From: Pseudomonas sp. B33.4
GTDB taxonomy: Bacteria; Pseudomonadota; Gammaproteobacteria; Pseudomonadales; Pseudomonadaceae
Reading direction: 5' to 3'
Length of the DNA stretch: 64,000 nucleotides
Assembly: GCF_034555375.1 (NCBI RefSeq)
Contig: NZ_CP140706.1
Location: 5,679,001 to 5,743,000 of the forward strand
Both the position numbers and the translations under genes were made by a program. Positions 33,910-42,704 of the stretch are shown here, piece by piece. The notes under the pieces were generated by a model. That model had not been told where the DNA came from and searched no databases. It saw only the letters and a list, made by a program, of their open reading frames with translations. The number at the start of each line of letters is the position of its first letter. Within the stretch, counting starts at the first letter, position 1.

Positions 33910-35400
33910 TCAGCGCAACTGGAACCAGGTGGTTTTCAGCTGGGTGTATTTATCGAACGAATGCAGCGACAGATCACGGCCAAAACCGGACTGCTTGCCG
34001 CCGCCAAACGGCACCGTCACATCCAGCGCATCCACCGTGTTGACCGACACCGTGCCCGCGCGCAAACGACGCGCCACGCGATGGGCGCGGTTCAGGTCAT
34101 CAGTCCACAGCGACGCCGCCAGCCCGTAGACACTGTCGTTTGCCAACCGCACCGCTTCCTCTTCACTGTCGAATGGCACGACCGCCAGCACGGGCCCAAA
34201 TACCTCTTCGCGAAACAGCGGCATGTCAGCGGTCACACCGGTAAAAATCGTCGGTTCAATAAAATTATCCGACCCGTTGAAACGCCGCTGCTGCCCTCCA
34301 CAAACCCGGGTCGCTCCCGACTGCTCGGCATGACGAATGAAGCGCATGATGCCCGCCGTCTGCTTGTCATCGACAATCGCCCCGGCGCTGCTCTGCGGAT
34401 CCAGCGGATCCCCCGGCAACCAACGCTCTGCCTGTGCTTTCAAGCGTTCGACAAACGCATCATGAATCGAGCGCTCCACCAGCAAGCGCGAGTTGGCCGA
34501 GCAGACCTCGCCCTGATTGAAGAAGATCCCGAACGCGGCTTTTTCCGCCGCCAGATCGAGATCCTGACAATCGGCGAACACCAGATTGGCGCTCTTGCCG
34601 CCGCACTCCAGCCACACCTGTTTGAGGTTCGATTGCGCGGAATACTGCATGAAATATTTGCCGACCTGAGTCGAGCCGGTGAACACCAGACAATCGACAT
34701 CCGCGTGCACCCCCAACGCCTTGCCAGTCTGCTCGCCAAGCCCCGGCAAGACGTTCAGCACACCCGGCGGCAGCCCCGCTTCCAGCGCCAGCTCGGCCAG
34801 ACGCAACGCCGAAAACGGTGACTGCTCGGCCGGTTTGAGAATCACTGAATTACCCGCCGCCAACGCCGGCGCGAGTTTCCACGCGGCCATGTCCAACGGG
34901 AAATTCCATGGCACCACCGCCGCGACAACGCCGAGCGCTTCGCGGGTGATGGTCGCCAGCACATTCGGCGCACTGGGGGCGACCTGATCGTAGAGTTTGT
35001 CGATGGCTTCGGCGTACCAACGGAACACCCCGGCGGCTCCTGGCACGTCGATGTTGTAGGCGTCCATCACCGGTTTGCCCATGTTCAGCGAGTCGAGCAA
35101 CGCCAGTTCTTCGCGATGACTCATCAGTAGATCAGCCAGTCGCAGCAGCACCTGTTTGCGCTCGGCCGGAGCACGTTGCGACCACGTACCGGCCTCAAAA
35201 ACCTGTCGTGCATTGCGCACCGCCGCGTCGACATCAGCCTCGCCGCACGCAGCGACGTTGGCCAGACATTGCCCGGTCGCCGGGTTGATCGCGGCAAAAG
35301 TCTGCCCCGATATCGCCGCGCAATGCTTGCCGTCGATCACGGCCTGATCGGGAAACTTCAATGCAACGGCGCGGCGCTGCCACTCTGCAAGCTCGAACAC
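33910..35400 (-). CDS. NAD(P)-dependent aldehyde dehydrogenase (PuuC/KauB-like)
   Basis: 496-residue ALDH with the catalytic Asn166 (VVPWNFPLD), Glu265 (WLECGGKSANLVF) and Cys300 (FNQGEVCSANSRLLVE). The family resembles gamma-glutamyl-aminobutyraldehyde or aminoaldehyde dehydrogenases. I start it at GTG 35400: AGGAG lies 8 nt upstream and the normal N-terminus (FELAEWQRRAVAL) follows. Upstream in-frame codons run into the divergent promoter region. A LysR regulator is divergent 221 bp away. Substrate is probably an aliphatic or amino aldehyde. Confidence 0.92.
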   Translation of the reverse strand: MFELAEWQRRAVALKFPDQAVIDGKHCAAISGQTFAAINPATGQCLANVAACGEADVDAAVRNARQVFEAGTWSQRAPAERKQVLLRLADLLMSHREELALLDSLNMGKPVMDAYNIDVPGAAGVFRWYAEAIDKLYDQVAPSAPNVLATITREALGVVAAVVPWNFPLDMAAWKLAPALAAGNSVILKPAEQSPFSALRLAELALEAGLPPGVLNVLPGLGEQTGKALGVHADVDCLVFTGSTQVGKYFMQYSAQSNLKQVWLECGGKSANLVFADCQDLDLAAEKAAFGIFFNQGEVCSANSRLLVERSIHDAFVERLKAQAERWLPGDPLDPQSSAGAIVDDKQTAGIMRFIRHAEQSGATRVCGGQQRRFNGSDNFIEPTIFTGVTADMPLFREEVFGPVLAVVPFDSEEEAVRLANDSVYGLAASLWTDDLNRAHRVARRLRAGTVSVNTVDALDVTVPFGGGKQSGFGRDLSLHSFDKYTQLKTTWFQLR

Positions 35401-35532
35401 GACGGATGCTCCTGAGACGTTATTGTGCCTCGATGGTCGCTCAGGCCCGCACGGGCTAAAAATAGTAAAAATGTCTTCGCAGGCAATAAAAACACTGGGC
35501 AACGACTTTCCCCAAACCCCGCGCAGGTGGCT

Positions 35533-35553
35533 ATGGTTGAGGGATAACAACAT
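35533..35553. promoter_or_regulatory. Candidate LysR-type binding site
   Basis: ATGGTTG-N8-CAACAT (35533-35553), an interrupted dyad containing T-N11-A spacing. It lies between the divergent ALDH and LysR genes, 69 bp before the LysR start. Dyad is seen, binding inferred. Confidence 0.3.
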
Positions 35554-35621
35554 CGTCGCGCAACGGACGTGGCGGCGCACAAATTGCTTGGAAGTCGAGT
35601 CCGCTCGTCCTGAGGTTTGCC

Positions 35622-36536
35622 GTGGCCGCCTACAATTTGCGTCAGCTGAAATACTTCATCACCACCGTCGAATGCGGCAGCGTTGCCGAGGCCTCGCGCA
35701 AGCTGTACATCGCGCAGCCGGCGATTTCCACCGCGATCAAAGGCTTGGAAGACAGCTTCGGCGTGCAACTGCTGATCCGTCACCACGCCCAAGGTGTGTC
35801 GCTGACCCCAAGCGGTGCGCGGTTCTTTCGCAAGGCTCAAGAACTATTGCGCATGGCCAAGGAGTTCGAGCAGAACGCTCTGGCCGACAACGATGTGGTT
35901 TCAGGACAGATCGACATCGGCTGCTTTGAAACCGTCGCTCCGTTGTATCTGCCGCAATTGATTGCCGGATTCTCTGCGTTGTATCCGGGAGTGAAAATCC
36001 GCATCCGCGACGGAGAACAACAGGAGCTGGTGCAGGGCCTGACGTCGGGTGCGTTCGATCTGGTGATTCTTTACGAACACGAACTCGACGCGACCATTCA
36101 GACCGAACCGCTGATGCCCGCGCAACGGCCATATGCGTTGTTGCCGGCGGATCATCGCTTTGCCCAGTACAAGCAAGTGTCGCTGCGCGATCTCTGTCTG
36201 GACCCGATGATCTTGCTTGATGTGCAGCCGAGCCGGACATATTTCGTCAGCCTGTTTGAAGAACTGGGGCTGACCCCGCGCATCGAGTTCAGCTCTCCGT
36301 CGATCGAGATGGTGCGCGGAATGGTCGGCCAGGGTTTCGGCTTCTCGATTCTGGTGACCAAGCCGCATTCGGAATGCACTTACGACGGCAAGAAAGTCGT
36401 TTGCGTGGACATCGTCGAGGACGTCACCGGCTCAGGCCTGGTGGCGGCGTGGCTCAAGCGCGGGCAGCTGACCAAACCGGCGCAGTTGTTCGCCGATTAT
36501 TGCCGCGAATACCTGACAGCCAAAACCGCTGACTGA
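35622..36536 (+). CDS. LysR-family transcriptional regulator
   Basis: 304 residues: an N-terminal winged helix-turn-helix (LRQLKYFITTVECGSVAEASRKLYIAQPAISTAIKGLEDSFGVQLLIRH) and a periplasmic-binding-like effector domain. The start is GTG 35622 with TGAGGT 5 nt upstream. It is divergent from the aldehyde dehydrogenase gene, its probable target. Effector unknown. Confidence 0.92.
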   Translation: MAAYNLRQLKYFITTVECGSVAEASRKLYIAQPAISTAIKGLEDSFGVQLLIRHHAQGVSLTPSGARFFRKAQELLRMAKEFEQNALADNDVVSGQIDIGCFETVAPLYLPQLIAGFSALYPGVKIRIRDGEQQELVQGLTSGAFDLVILYEHELDATIQTEPLMPAQRPYALLPADHRFAQYKQVSLRDLCLDPMILLDVQPSRTYFVSLFEELGLTPRIEFSSPSIEMVRGMVGQGFGFSILVTKPHSECTYDGKKVVCVDIVEDVTGSGLVAAWLKRGQLTKPAQLFADYCREYLTAKTAD

Positions 36537-36557
36537 AGCCACAAGCCCGGACAGACT

Positions 36558-37013
36558 TCAACTGCGGCGCTTGACGACGCGACGGTGGCAATCCGCCGGG
36601 CTCAGCACCTTACCCGCGCCGGAACGCACAGCAATGGTCTCAACCGGCTCCGCGTGCTCATTGTCCAGAAGCACTGAATAGCTCTCGCCCTTGCTGAACA
36701 GGTAACGCTCCCCCCACTGGCGCATGCTGATCACGATGGGAAAGACCGCACGCCCCATCTCGGTCAGCACGTATTCCTTGTAGGCCGTGCCGTCGGACGC
36801 TGGCTGGAGATCGAATACACCCAGCTCGACCAGCCTCTTGAGTTTCACCGTGAGGATGTTCTTCGCCAGGCCCAGACGCTTCTGGAATTCACTGAAGCGA
36901 CGCACATCATCAAACGCGTCCCGGATGATCATCAACACCCAGCGATCGCCAATAGCCTCAAGCGTGCGGGCCACAGGACATTCGCTTTGTGCGAGTAGCT
37001 GCTGTCTGGCCAT
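36558..37013 (-). CDS. HxlR-family transcriptional regulator
   Basis: 151 residues with the HxlR winged helix: SECPVARTLEAIGDRWVLMIIRDAF at the N-terminus and FSEFQKRLGLAKNILTVKLKRLVELGVF for DNA contact. One cysteine in the usual N-terminal position (SECPVA) could be a redox or electrophile sensor, as in other HxlR members. It is divergent from an MFS exporter gene, its likely target, with an inverted repeat in the shared 146-bp region. Confidence 0.9.
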   Translation of the reverse strand: MARQQLLAQSECPVARTLEAIGDRWVLMIIRDAFDDVRRFSEFQKRLGLAKNILTVKLKRLVELGVFDLQPASDGTAYKEYVLTEMGRAVFPIVISMRQWGERYLFSKGESYSVLLDNEHAEPVETIAVRSGAGKVLSPADCHRRVVKRRS

Positions 37014-37123
37014 GTTTCTCCAATTTGAGGGAAGTGCGTTGGAAAAGAGTTCTAACGTCAGACAAAAGTATTTTGAAAAACTAGTTGTAGATTAAAACCA
37101 GCCTTGTTAAAAATCAACGAATC

Positions 37124-37140
37124 GGTTTTCAATAGAAACC
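37124..37140. promoter_or_regulatory. Candidate HxlR operator
   Basis: GGTTTTCAATAGAAACC: 5-bp inverted arms with a 7-bp spacer in the HxlR/MFS divergent region. AAACCAGC also recurs directly at 37095 and 37136. Suggestive only. Confidence 0.3.
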
Positions 37141-37159
37141 AGCTATTCCCAAGGATGGA

Positions 37160-38425
37160 ATGATGTCGCTGAACCCTCAAAAGCCTTCGAAGATGGACGT
37201 CGATGCAGAAAACACGGGCGCCGGAGCCGCTGCACGCGCTCCCTTACAGAGGCCAGACCGTGGCGGTTTAAGTCGTTACCAGACATTTCTCTTTGCCATT
37301 ACCTGCGCCATGGCCGTGGCCAATGTCTACTTCGCCCAACCGCTGCTGGAGTCGATGGCCGCCAGTCTGTCGGTCGCTCCAAGCACGATTGGTATCGTCG
37401 TCACAGCGACTCAGGCGGGTTACGCAGTAGGTCTGCTGTTTATCGTGCCGCTGGGCGACTTGCTCAACCGAAAAGGTTTGATCCTCACGCAGATGTTGCT
37501 GAGTGCCGTGGCGCTGTGTGCGGTCGGGCTGGCTCAGGACTGGGGCATGCTGCTCGGCGCGATGGTGCTGGTCGGTTTGATGGCGGTTGTGGTGCAAGTG
37601 GTGGTCGCCTACACCGCTACCCTCGCCAGTCCGGATCAGCGAGGTCAGGCCATCGGCACCGTGACCAGCGGTGTGGTGCTGGGCATTCTGCTCGCGCGCT
37701 TCGTTTCTGGGGCAGTGGCAGACCTCGCGGGCTGGCGCGGCGTCTACTTCGTGTCAGCGGCCTTGATGGTCGGCATGGCGCTGGTGCTGTATCGCACCAT
37801 GCCGGCCTCGACCCCGCCGCCCACCAAAGGCAGTTACTGGCGCCTGCTCGGCTCGGTGTTCGAGTTATATCTCAGCGAACCCACGCTGCGCGTCCGCGGC
37901 ACGTTTGCTCTGCTGATTTTCGCCGCCTTCAGCGTGTTATGGACCGCCATGGTGTTGCCACTCAGTGCGCCGCCCTTGTCCCTGTCACACACGCAGATCG
38001 GTCTGTTCGGTCTGGCCGGCGTGGCGGGTGCACTGGCGGCGGCACGCGCCGGACGACTGGCCGATCAGGGGCTGGGCAATCGCACCACCGGCATTGCCCT
38101 GGCACTGTTGACCCTGTCCTGGTTGCCGACTGCATTTGTTGAAAGCTCGTTGCTCGCCATGGTGGTCGGGGTGGTGCTGCTGGACTTCGCCGTGCAAGCG
38201 GTACACGTGACCAACCAGAGCCTGATTTTTGCCGCGCGACCCGATGCGCAAAGCCGACTGGTGGGCGCCTATATGTGTTTCTACTCGGTGGGCAGTGGCG
38301 CTGGTGCAATTGCAGCGACTTACACCTATGCGCACTGGGGCTGGGTGGCCGTTTGCATATTGGGTGCAGCCTTCAGTGGCATTGCGCTGCTCTACTGGAT
38401 GTACCTGACGCTGAGCGCTCGATAA
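37160..38425 (+). CDS. MFS transporter, drug/metabolite efflux type
   Basis: 421 residues with 12 predicted helices. It carries the YnfM/AraJ-like N-half VANVYFAQPLLESMAASLSVAPSTIGIVVTATQAGYAVGL and the MFS loop GDLLNRKGL. A Pro/Ala-rich cytoplasmic N-terminus of about 40 residues precedes helix 1. Two adjacent in-frame ATGs (37160, 37163) follow AAGGATGGA. It is divergent from an HxlR regulator and followed by an EamA transporter gene on the same strand, so the two may form an efflux operon. Confidence 0.88.
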   Translation: MMSLNPQKPSKMDVDAENTGAGAAARAPLQRPDRGGLSRYQTFLFAITCAMAVANVYFAQPLLESMAASLSVAPSTIGIVVTATQAGYAVGLLFIVPLGDLLNRKGLILTQMLLSAVALCAVGLAQDWGMLLGAMVLVGLMAVVVQVVVAYTATLASPDQRGQAIGTVTSGVVLGILLARFVSGAVADLAGWRGVYFVSAALMVGMALVLYRTMPASTPPPTKGSYWRLLGSVFELYLSEPTLRVRGTFALLIFAAFSVLWTAMVLPLSAPPLSLSHTQIGLFGLAGVAGALAAARAGRLADQGLGNRTTGIALALLTLSWLPTAFVESSLLAMVVGVVLLDFAVQAVHVTNQSLIFAARPDAQSRLVGAYMCFYSVGSGAGAIAATYTYAHWGWVAVCILGAAFSGIALLYWMYLTLSAR

Positions 38426-38519
38426 CTATTCCATCGTCACCAGCAAGAGTTGGCCATCAGCCGACATCGCCAGATCTGCTGGCCCGCTGTTCACCCACCG
38501 CTATCAAGGCAAATCATTC

Positions 38520-39422
38520 ATGAGACCACTGCACGTCATATTGGCTGTACTGATTACGGCAATCTGGGGCGTCAATTTCTCGGTGATCAAGCTGGGACTG
38601 ACCACCGTAGATCCGTTCATCCTCGCAGGGATTCGCTTCAGTCTGTGTGCGTTACCGGCAATCTTCTTCATCCGTAAACCGAATGTGCCTTGGCGCTACA
38701 TCATCGGTTACGGGCTGGTGTTCGGCATCGGTCTGTGGGGCATCGTCAACCTCGGCATCAAGGCCGGACTGTCGGCGGGGATTGCTTCGCTGGTTCTGCA
38801 ATTCAGCGCCTTCTTCACCCTCCTTCTAGGTGGTTGGGTGTTCAAGGAAGCGCTGACGCGTTTTCAGGTGTTGGGCATGCTGATCGCCCTGGGCGGTTTG
38901 CTGTGCATCATCCTGATCAGCGACGGCTCGGTGAGTCTGTCCGGCGTGCTGCTGGTGCTGTCAGGTGCAGCGTCGTGGAGCATCGCCAACATCATCAACA
39001 AAAAGGCCCGCACCCAGGAGGTTTTTGCTTTCCTCGTCTGGTCGAGCGCATTCGCACCCATCCCGCTGTTCGCCATCGACTATGCGGTTAACGGCAGCGC
39101 CGGCTACGCCACGTTCGTCAATCAGGTTGATAGGACCGCCGTGCTGTCGATCCTGTTTCAGGTTTACCCCAATACACTCTTCGCCTACTGGATCTGGAAC
39201 TCGTTGCTCAAGACTTATCCGGTGTCGACCGTCGCGCCGCTGTCGTTGCTGGTACCGATCTTCGGCATGCTGGGTTCGGTGGTGATCTTTCACGAAAGCG
39301 TGCCGGCGAGCAAAGTTTTCGCAGTGGTCCTGATCGTGCTGGGCCTGGCCGTTGGCCTTTATGGGCAGCGTATTTTCAATGCCATACGGACTAAGTGCCG
39401 CGCGGCTTCGCCCGCGCAGTAG
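38520..39422 (+). CDS. EamA-family transporter (amino-acid metabolite exporter type)
   Basis: 300 residues, ten predicted helices, two EamA domains: ILAVLITAIWGVNFSVIKLGL opens the protein and NTLFAYWIWNSLLKTYPVSTVAPLSLLVPIFGMLGSVVIF lies in the second half, similar to O-acetylserine/cysteine exporter EamA. It lies 94 bp after the MFS gene. Its last 32 bp overlap the 3' end of hrpB on the other strand. Confidence 0.87.
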   Translation: MRPLHVILAVLITAIWGVNFSVIKLGLTTVDPFILAGIRFSLCALPAIFFIRKPNVPWRYIIGYGLVFGIGLWGIVNLGIKAGLSAGIASLVLQFSAFFTLLLGGWVFKEALTRFQVLGMLIALGGLLCIILISDGSVSLSGVLLVLSGAASWSIANIINKKARTQEVFAFLVWSSAFAPIPLFAIDYAVNGSAGYATFVNQVDRTAVLSILFQVYPNTLFAYWIWNSLLKTYPVSTVAPLSLLVPIFGMLGSVVIFHESVPASKVFAVVLIVLGLAVGLYGQRIFNAIRTKCRAASPAQ

Positions 39423-41910
39423 CCTCAGCCACCAACGGATCATCCGGCCAGTAATGCTTCGGGTACCGCCCCTTTAAATCCTTCTTCACCTCGGCATAGG
39501 TGCTGCGCCAGAAGTTGGCCAGATCCTGCGTCACCTGCACCGGGCGCCGCGCCGGCGACAGCAGATGCAACTTGACCACCTGCCGGCCGCCGGCGATCCG
39601 TGGCGTATCGGCCAACCCGAACAGCTCCTGCAAACGCACCGCGAGAATCGGTGGAAACTCGCTGTAGTCCAGACGAATCGATGACCCCGACGGCACGATC
39701 AGATGATGTGGCGCCAGCTCATCGAGCTTTTGCGGCAATGGCCATGGCAGCAAGTTACGCACGATGCTCGACAGATCGAGATTGGCAAAATGACTGAGTC
39801 TTGAAACCTTGCCCAGATACGGCATCAGCCAATCTTCGAGAGTGCTCAGTAACGTCACGTCACTGACATCCGGCCACTGACTGTCATCCTGAGTGTTCAA
39901 TTCCAACTGCCGCAATAACGCCACCCGCGCCTGCCACTGACGCAATTCCGGCGTCCACGGCAGCAGCTCCAGACCTTTGCGCCGCACCAGATTGACCAGC
40001 GCCTGACTGCGCGCATTTTCATCAAGACCGGTCAGCGGTTCACGGCTGAGAATCAGCTCGCCAACCTTGCGCTGACGCTCGGCGCGGAGCACACCTTCGC
40101 GTTCATCCCAATCGAGTTGATCGACATTGCGCACCTGTTCGGCGAGCACCGAATCGAACAGCGCCGGATCGAAATCCGCCGCCAGATAAATCCGTTCTTC
40201 GCGCTGGCCCTGACGGCTGCCGAGGTCGGCGATGACGATCCACGGCTCTTTCATCAGGCTGTCGGCTTCGGCGAACAGCGCCGCGCGACCGTTGGCCAGA
40301 CGATATTCAGCGCCACCGACTCGCCGCTGTTGCGCAACGCGATCGGGATACGCCAGCGCCAGCAAGGCACCGAGCCAGCGCGGATGATCGGGATCGCTGA
40401 CCGGCGCGCTGGCCTTGCCGCGCAGATAACCGCGATATTGCCGAGCCAGTTGCTTAGCGCGCTGCACACCGCCCTGCGCACCACGGGCGGCGCGCTCTTC
40501 GCCGGACAGCAGCACCAGCCGACTGTGCAAATCCGCGCCGGCGCCGCGCAAGATATCGCGCTCGCCGAGCAACGCGGCAACGTCGCACGCCATGTTCGCC
40601 AGCCCCAACGCCTGCCCGCGCAACAGCAAATGGCCGATGCGTGGATGCGCCGGTAACTCGGCCATGGCCTGACCGTGAGTCGTCAGCGCTTCGCCTTCCA
40701 GCGCGCCAAGTCGCTGCAACAAGTCCTGCGCCTGGGCATAAGCCGCCGCCGGCGGAACATCGAGCCAAACCAGTTCGCCCGGCGTCACGCCCCAGCGCCC
40801 CAATTGCAGAGCGAGGCTGGCGAGATCCGCCGAGAGAATTTCCGCACTGCCGTAAGCCGCGAGCTGTTCGTGTTGATCCTGCGACCACAAGCGATAACAA
40901 ACACCCGGTTCCAGTCGCCCGGCGCGGCCCGCGCGCTGAGTGGCGCTGGCCTTGGAAATGCGCTGGGTATCGAGGCGCGTCATGCCGCTGCCGGGATCGA
41001 ATCGCGGCACCCGCGCCAGCCCGGCATCGATCACCACGCGCACGCCGTTGATGGTCAGACTGGTTTCGGCGATGTTGGTCGCCAGCACCACTTTGCGCTG
41101 GCCGGGCGGCGCCGGATCAATTGCAGCACGCTGGGCATTGAGATCGAGTTCACCGTGCAACGGGCACAGCAACACGTCGCTGCGCTCACCAATGGCGTCG
41201 ACCAGTTGTTGATGCACACGACGGATTTCCGCCTGCCCCGGCAGAAAGACCAAGACACTGCCGGTTTCATCGTGCAGCGCTTCGAGCACGGTTTGCGTGA
41301 CACGCTGATCGATGTATTCGCCGGGCTGAAACGGCCGGCCCCAGCGCATCGTCACCGGATACATGCGGCCTTCGCTGCGCAGGATCGGCGCGTCGTCGAG
41401 TAACCCGGCCAGACGTTCACCTTCTAGCGTCGCCGACATCAGCAAAATCTTCAGCGGCTGTTCAGCTCGAAACAGCTCGCGACCATTCAGACTTAGGGCC
41501 AACGCCAGATCCGCGTCGAGGCTGCGTTCGTGGAATTCGTCGAAGATCAGCAGACCCACGCCTTCCAGCGCCGGGTCGTCCTGCAAACGCCGGGTGAGAA
41601 TGCCTTCGGTGACCACTTCGATACGCGTATTGGGGCCGACCTTGCTGTCGAGACGAATGCGATAACCAACGGTTTCACCGACCTTCTCCCCCAACTCGCT
41701 GGCCAGCCGTTCTGCGGCTGCACGCGCGGCGAGACGGCGCGGTTCGAGCATCAGAATGGTCTGCCCGGCCAGCCACGCTTCATTGAGCAACGCCAACGGC
41801 ACGCGAGTGGTTTTACCGGCGCCGGGCGGTGCTTCGAGCACGGCTTCGTGGCGAGTCGCCAAGGCTTCACGCAGGGCGGGTAAAACTTCATCGATCGGCA
41901 AAGAATTCAT
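39391..41910 (-). CDS. hrpB: ATP-dependent helicase HrpB (DEAH/RHA family)
   Basis: 839 residues, near the usual HrpB length. Walker A PPGAGKTTRVPLAL is near residue 36, Walker B LLIFDEFHERSLD (DEFH variant of DEAH) is present, and SATL, AETSLTINGVR and QRAGRAGR complete the set. The C-terminus is the HrpB-specific domain ending near KKDLKGRYPKHYWPDDPLVAEATARAKPR. ATG 41910 has GGAG 5 nt upstream. The upstream region contains an unusual nested inverted-repeat element (41921-42177) that must hold or displace its promoter. The cellular role of HrpB is not well defined. Confidence 0.94.
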   Translation of the reverse strand: MNSLPIDEVLPALREALATRHEAVLEAPPGAGKTTRVPLALLNEAWLAGQTILMLEPRRLAARAAAERLASELGEKVGETVGYRIRLDSKVGPNTRIEVVTEGILTRRLQDDPALEGVGLLIFDEFHERSLDADLALALSLNGRELFRAEQPLKILLMSATLEGERLAGLLDDAPILRSEGRMYPVTMRWGRPFQPGEYIDQRVTQTVLEALHDETGSVLVFLPGQAEIRRVHQQLVDAIGERSDVLLCPLHGELDLNAQRAAIDPAPPGQRKVVLATNIAETSLTINGVRVVIDAGLARVPRFDPGSGMTRLDTQRISKASATQRAGRAGRLEPGVCYRLWSQDQHEQLAAYGSAEILSADLASLALQLGRWGVTPGELVWLDVPPAAAYAQAQDLLQRLGALEGEALTTHGQAMAELPAHPRIGHLLLRGQALGLANMACDVAALLGERDILRGAGADLHSRLVLLSGEERAARGAQGGVQRAKQLARQYRGYLRGKASAPVSDPDHPRWLGALLALAYPDRVAQQRRVGGAEYRLANGRAALFAEADSLMKEPWIVIADLGSRQGQREERIYLAADFDPALFDSVLAEQVRNVDQLDWDEREGVLRAERQRKVGELILSREPLTGLDENARSQALVNLVRRKGLELLPWTPELRQWQARVALLRQLELNTQDDSQWPDVSDVTLLSTLEDWLMPYLGKVSRLSHFANLDLSSIVRNLLPWPLPQKLDELAPHHLIVPSGSSIRLDYSEFPPILAVRLQELFGLADTPRIAGGRQVVKLHLLSPARRPVQVTQDLANFWRSTYAEVKKDLKGRYPKHYWPDDPLVAEATARAKPRGT

Positions 41911-41920
41911 GCTGGCTCCC

Positions 41921-42177
41921 CAGGGCGTGCCCACAGTAAATTGCGAGTCGCGTTAAAGCTGTGAGCGTGCCAGGCAAGGCGCGGGACGCAGGTAAGGGTC
42001 GTTTCCTTGTCAAGTCCCGCAACGCAGCATGGTGCGCTCACAGCTTTAGCCCGGAGGGCCGACCCCCGACAGGATTCATTAGCCTTCACGCGGTGTCGAT
42101 CTGGAGAAAACAACTTCAATCCTCACATATTTCGGTAGGGGTGAGACGAGGCCGCAATTTACTGTGGGCACGCCCTG
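41921..42177. repeat. Nested inverted-repeat element, family D (MITE-like)
   Basis: Perfect 25-bp terminal inverted repeats (41921-41945 and 42153-42177) enclose a second perfect 14-bp inverted repeat (41954-41967 and 42035-42048). That pair encloses a GCGGGAC/GTCCCGC stem. Total 257 bp, starting 11 bp from the hrpB start codon and ending 95 bp before the lipoprotein gene. No credible protein is encoded. Confidence 0.8.
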
Positions 42178-42272
42178 CCAGCGGCGAGTATAACGGCGAA
42201 CTGCCGGGCGTTCGTCAGGGTCTTAATTCCAGACGACTACGCTTCGTTTTCAAATGACTCAGGAGATTTCCC

Positions 42273-42692
42273 ATGCGCTTACCTTTTCGCCTGATCGGCG
42301 GTGTACTGGTCGCCACCCTGCTCACGCAAATCACCGCGTGCGGTTCGATTTTCTACCCGGATCGTCGCGGTCAGATCGACGGCAAGGTCGACCCGGCGAT
42401 TGCCGTGCTCGACGCCGTGGGCCTGCTGTTCTACATCATCCCCGGGCTGATCGCGTTTGCCGTCGACTTCGCCACCGGTGCGATCTATTTCGAACCGGGC
42501 CACACCGCGCAGATCGACCCGGCCAAACTCAAGCAAGCCATCGGCCCGGACGGTCAGGTCGATAATCACAAGTTGCAGGCTATTCTCGAGAGCGAACTGG
42601 GCCGGGACTTCCCATTGGATGATCCACGCCTGATTCAACACAAGGGCAGCACGCAACAACTGGCCATGTTCGGCCTGCAACCCGCCGCTTAA
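42273..42692 (+). CDS. Small YceK/YidQ-like lipoprotein
   Basis: 139 residues. A lipoprotein signal peptide ends in the lipobox ITAC with Cys23, followed by GSIFYPDRRGQIDGKVDPAIAVLDAVGLLFYIIPGLIAFAVDFATGAIYF, which resembles YceK/YidQ-type outer-membrane lipoproteins. AGGAG precedes the ATG. Such proteins have sometimes been mislabelled as polynucleotide phosphorylase; nothing here supports that. It lies 12 bp before the cation-efflux gene and may share its transcript. Confidence 0.85.
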   Translation: MRLPFRLIGGVLVATLLTQITACGSIFYPDRRGQIDGKVDPAIAVLDAVGLLFYIIPGLIAFAVDFATGAIYFEPGHTAQIDPAKLKQAIGPDGQVDNHKLQAILESELGRDFPLDDPRLIQHKGSTQQLAMFGLQPAA

Positions 42693-42704
42693 AAAGGAAG
42701 TTAA

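Noticed and set aside
41961..42257. Small proteins of 66-98 codons inside the hrpB upstream element
   Set aside because: They translate the nested inverted repeat in several frames; no start signal, and such frames recur wherever the repeat occurs.
42273..42692. Polyribonucleotide nucleotidyltransferase label for the small lipoprotein
   Set aside because: 139 residues with a lipobox and no KH, S1 or RNase PH domain.
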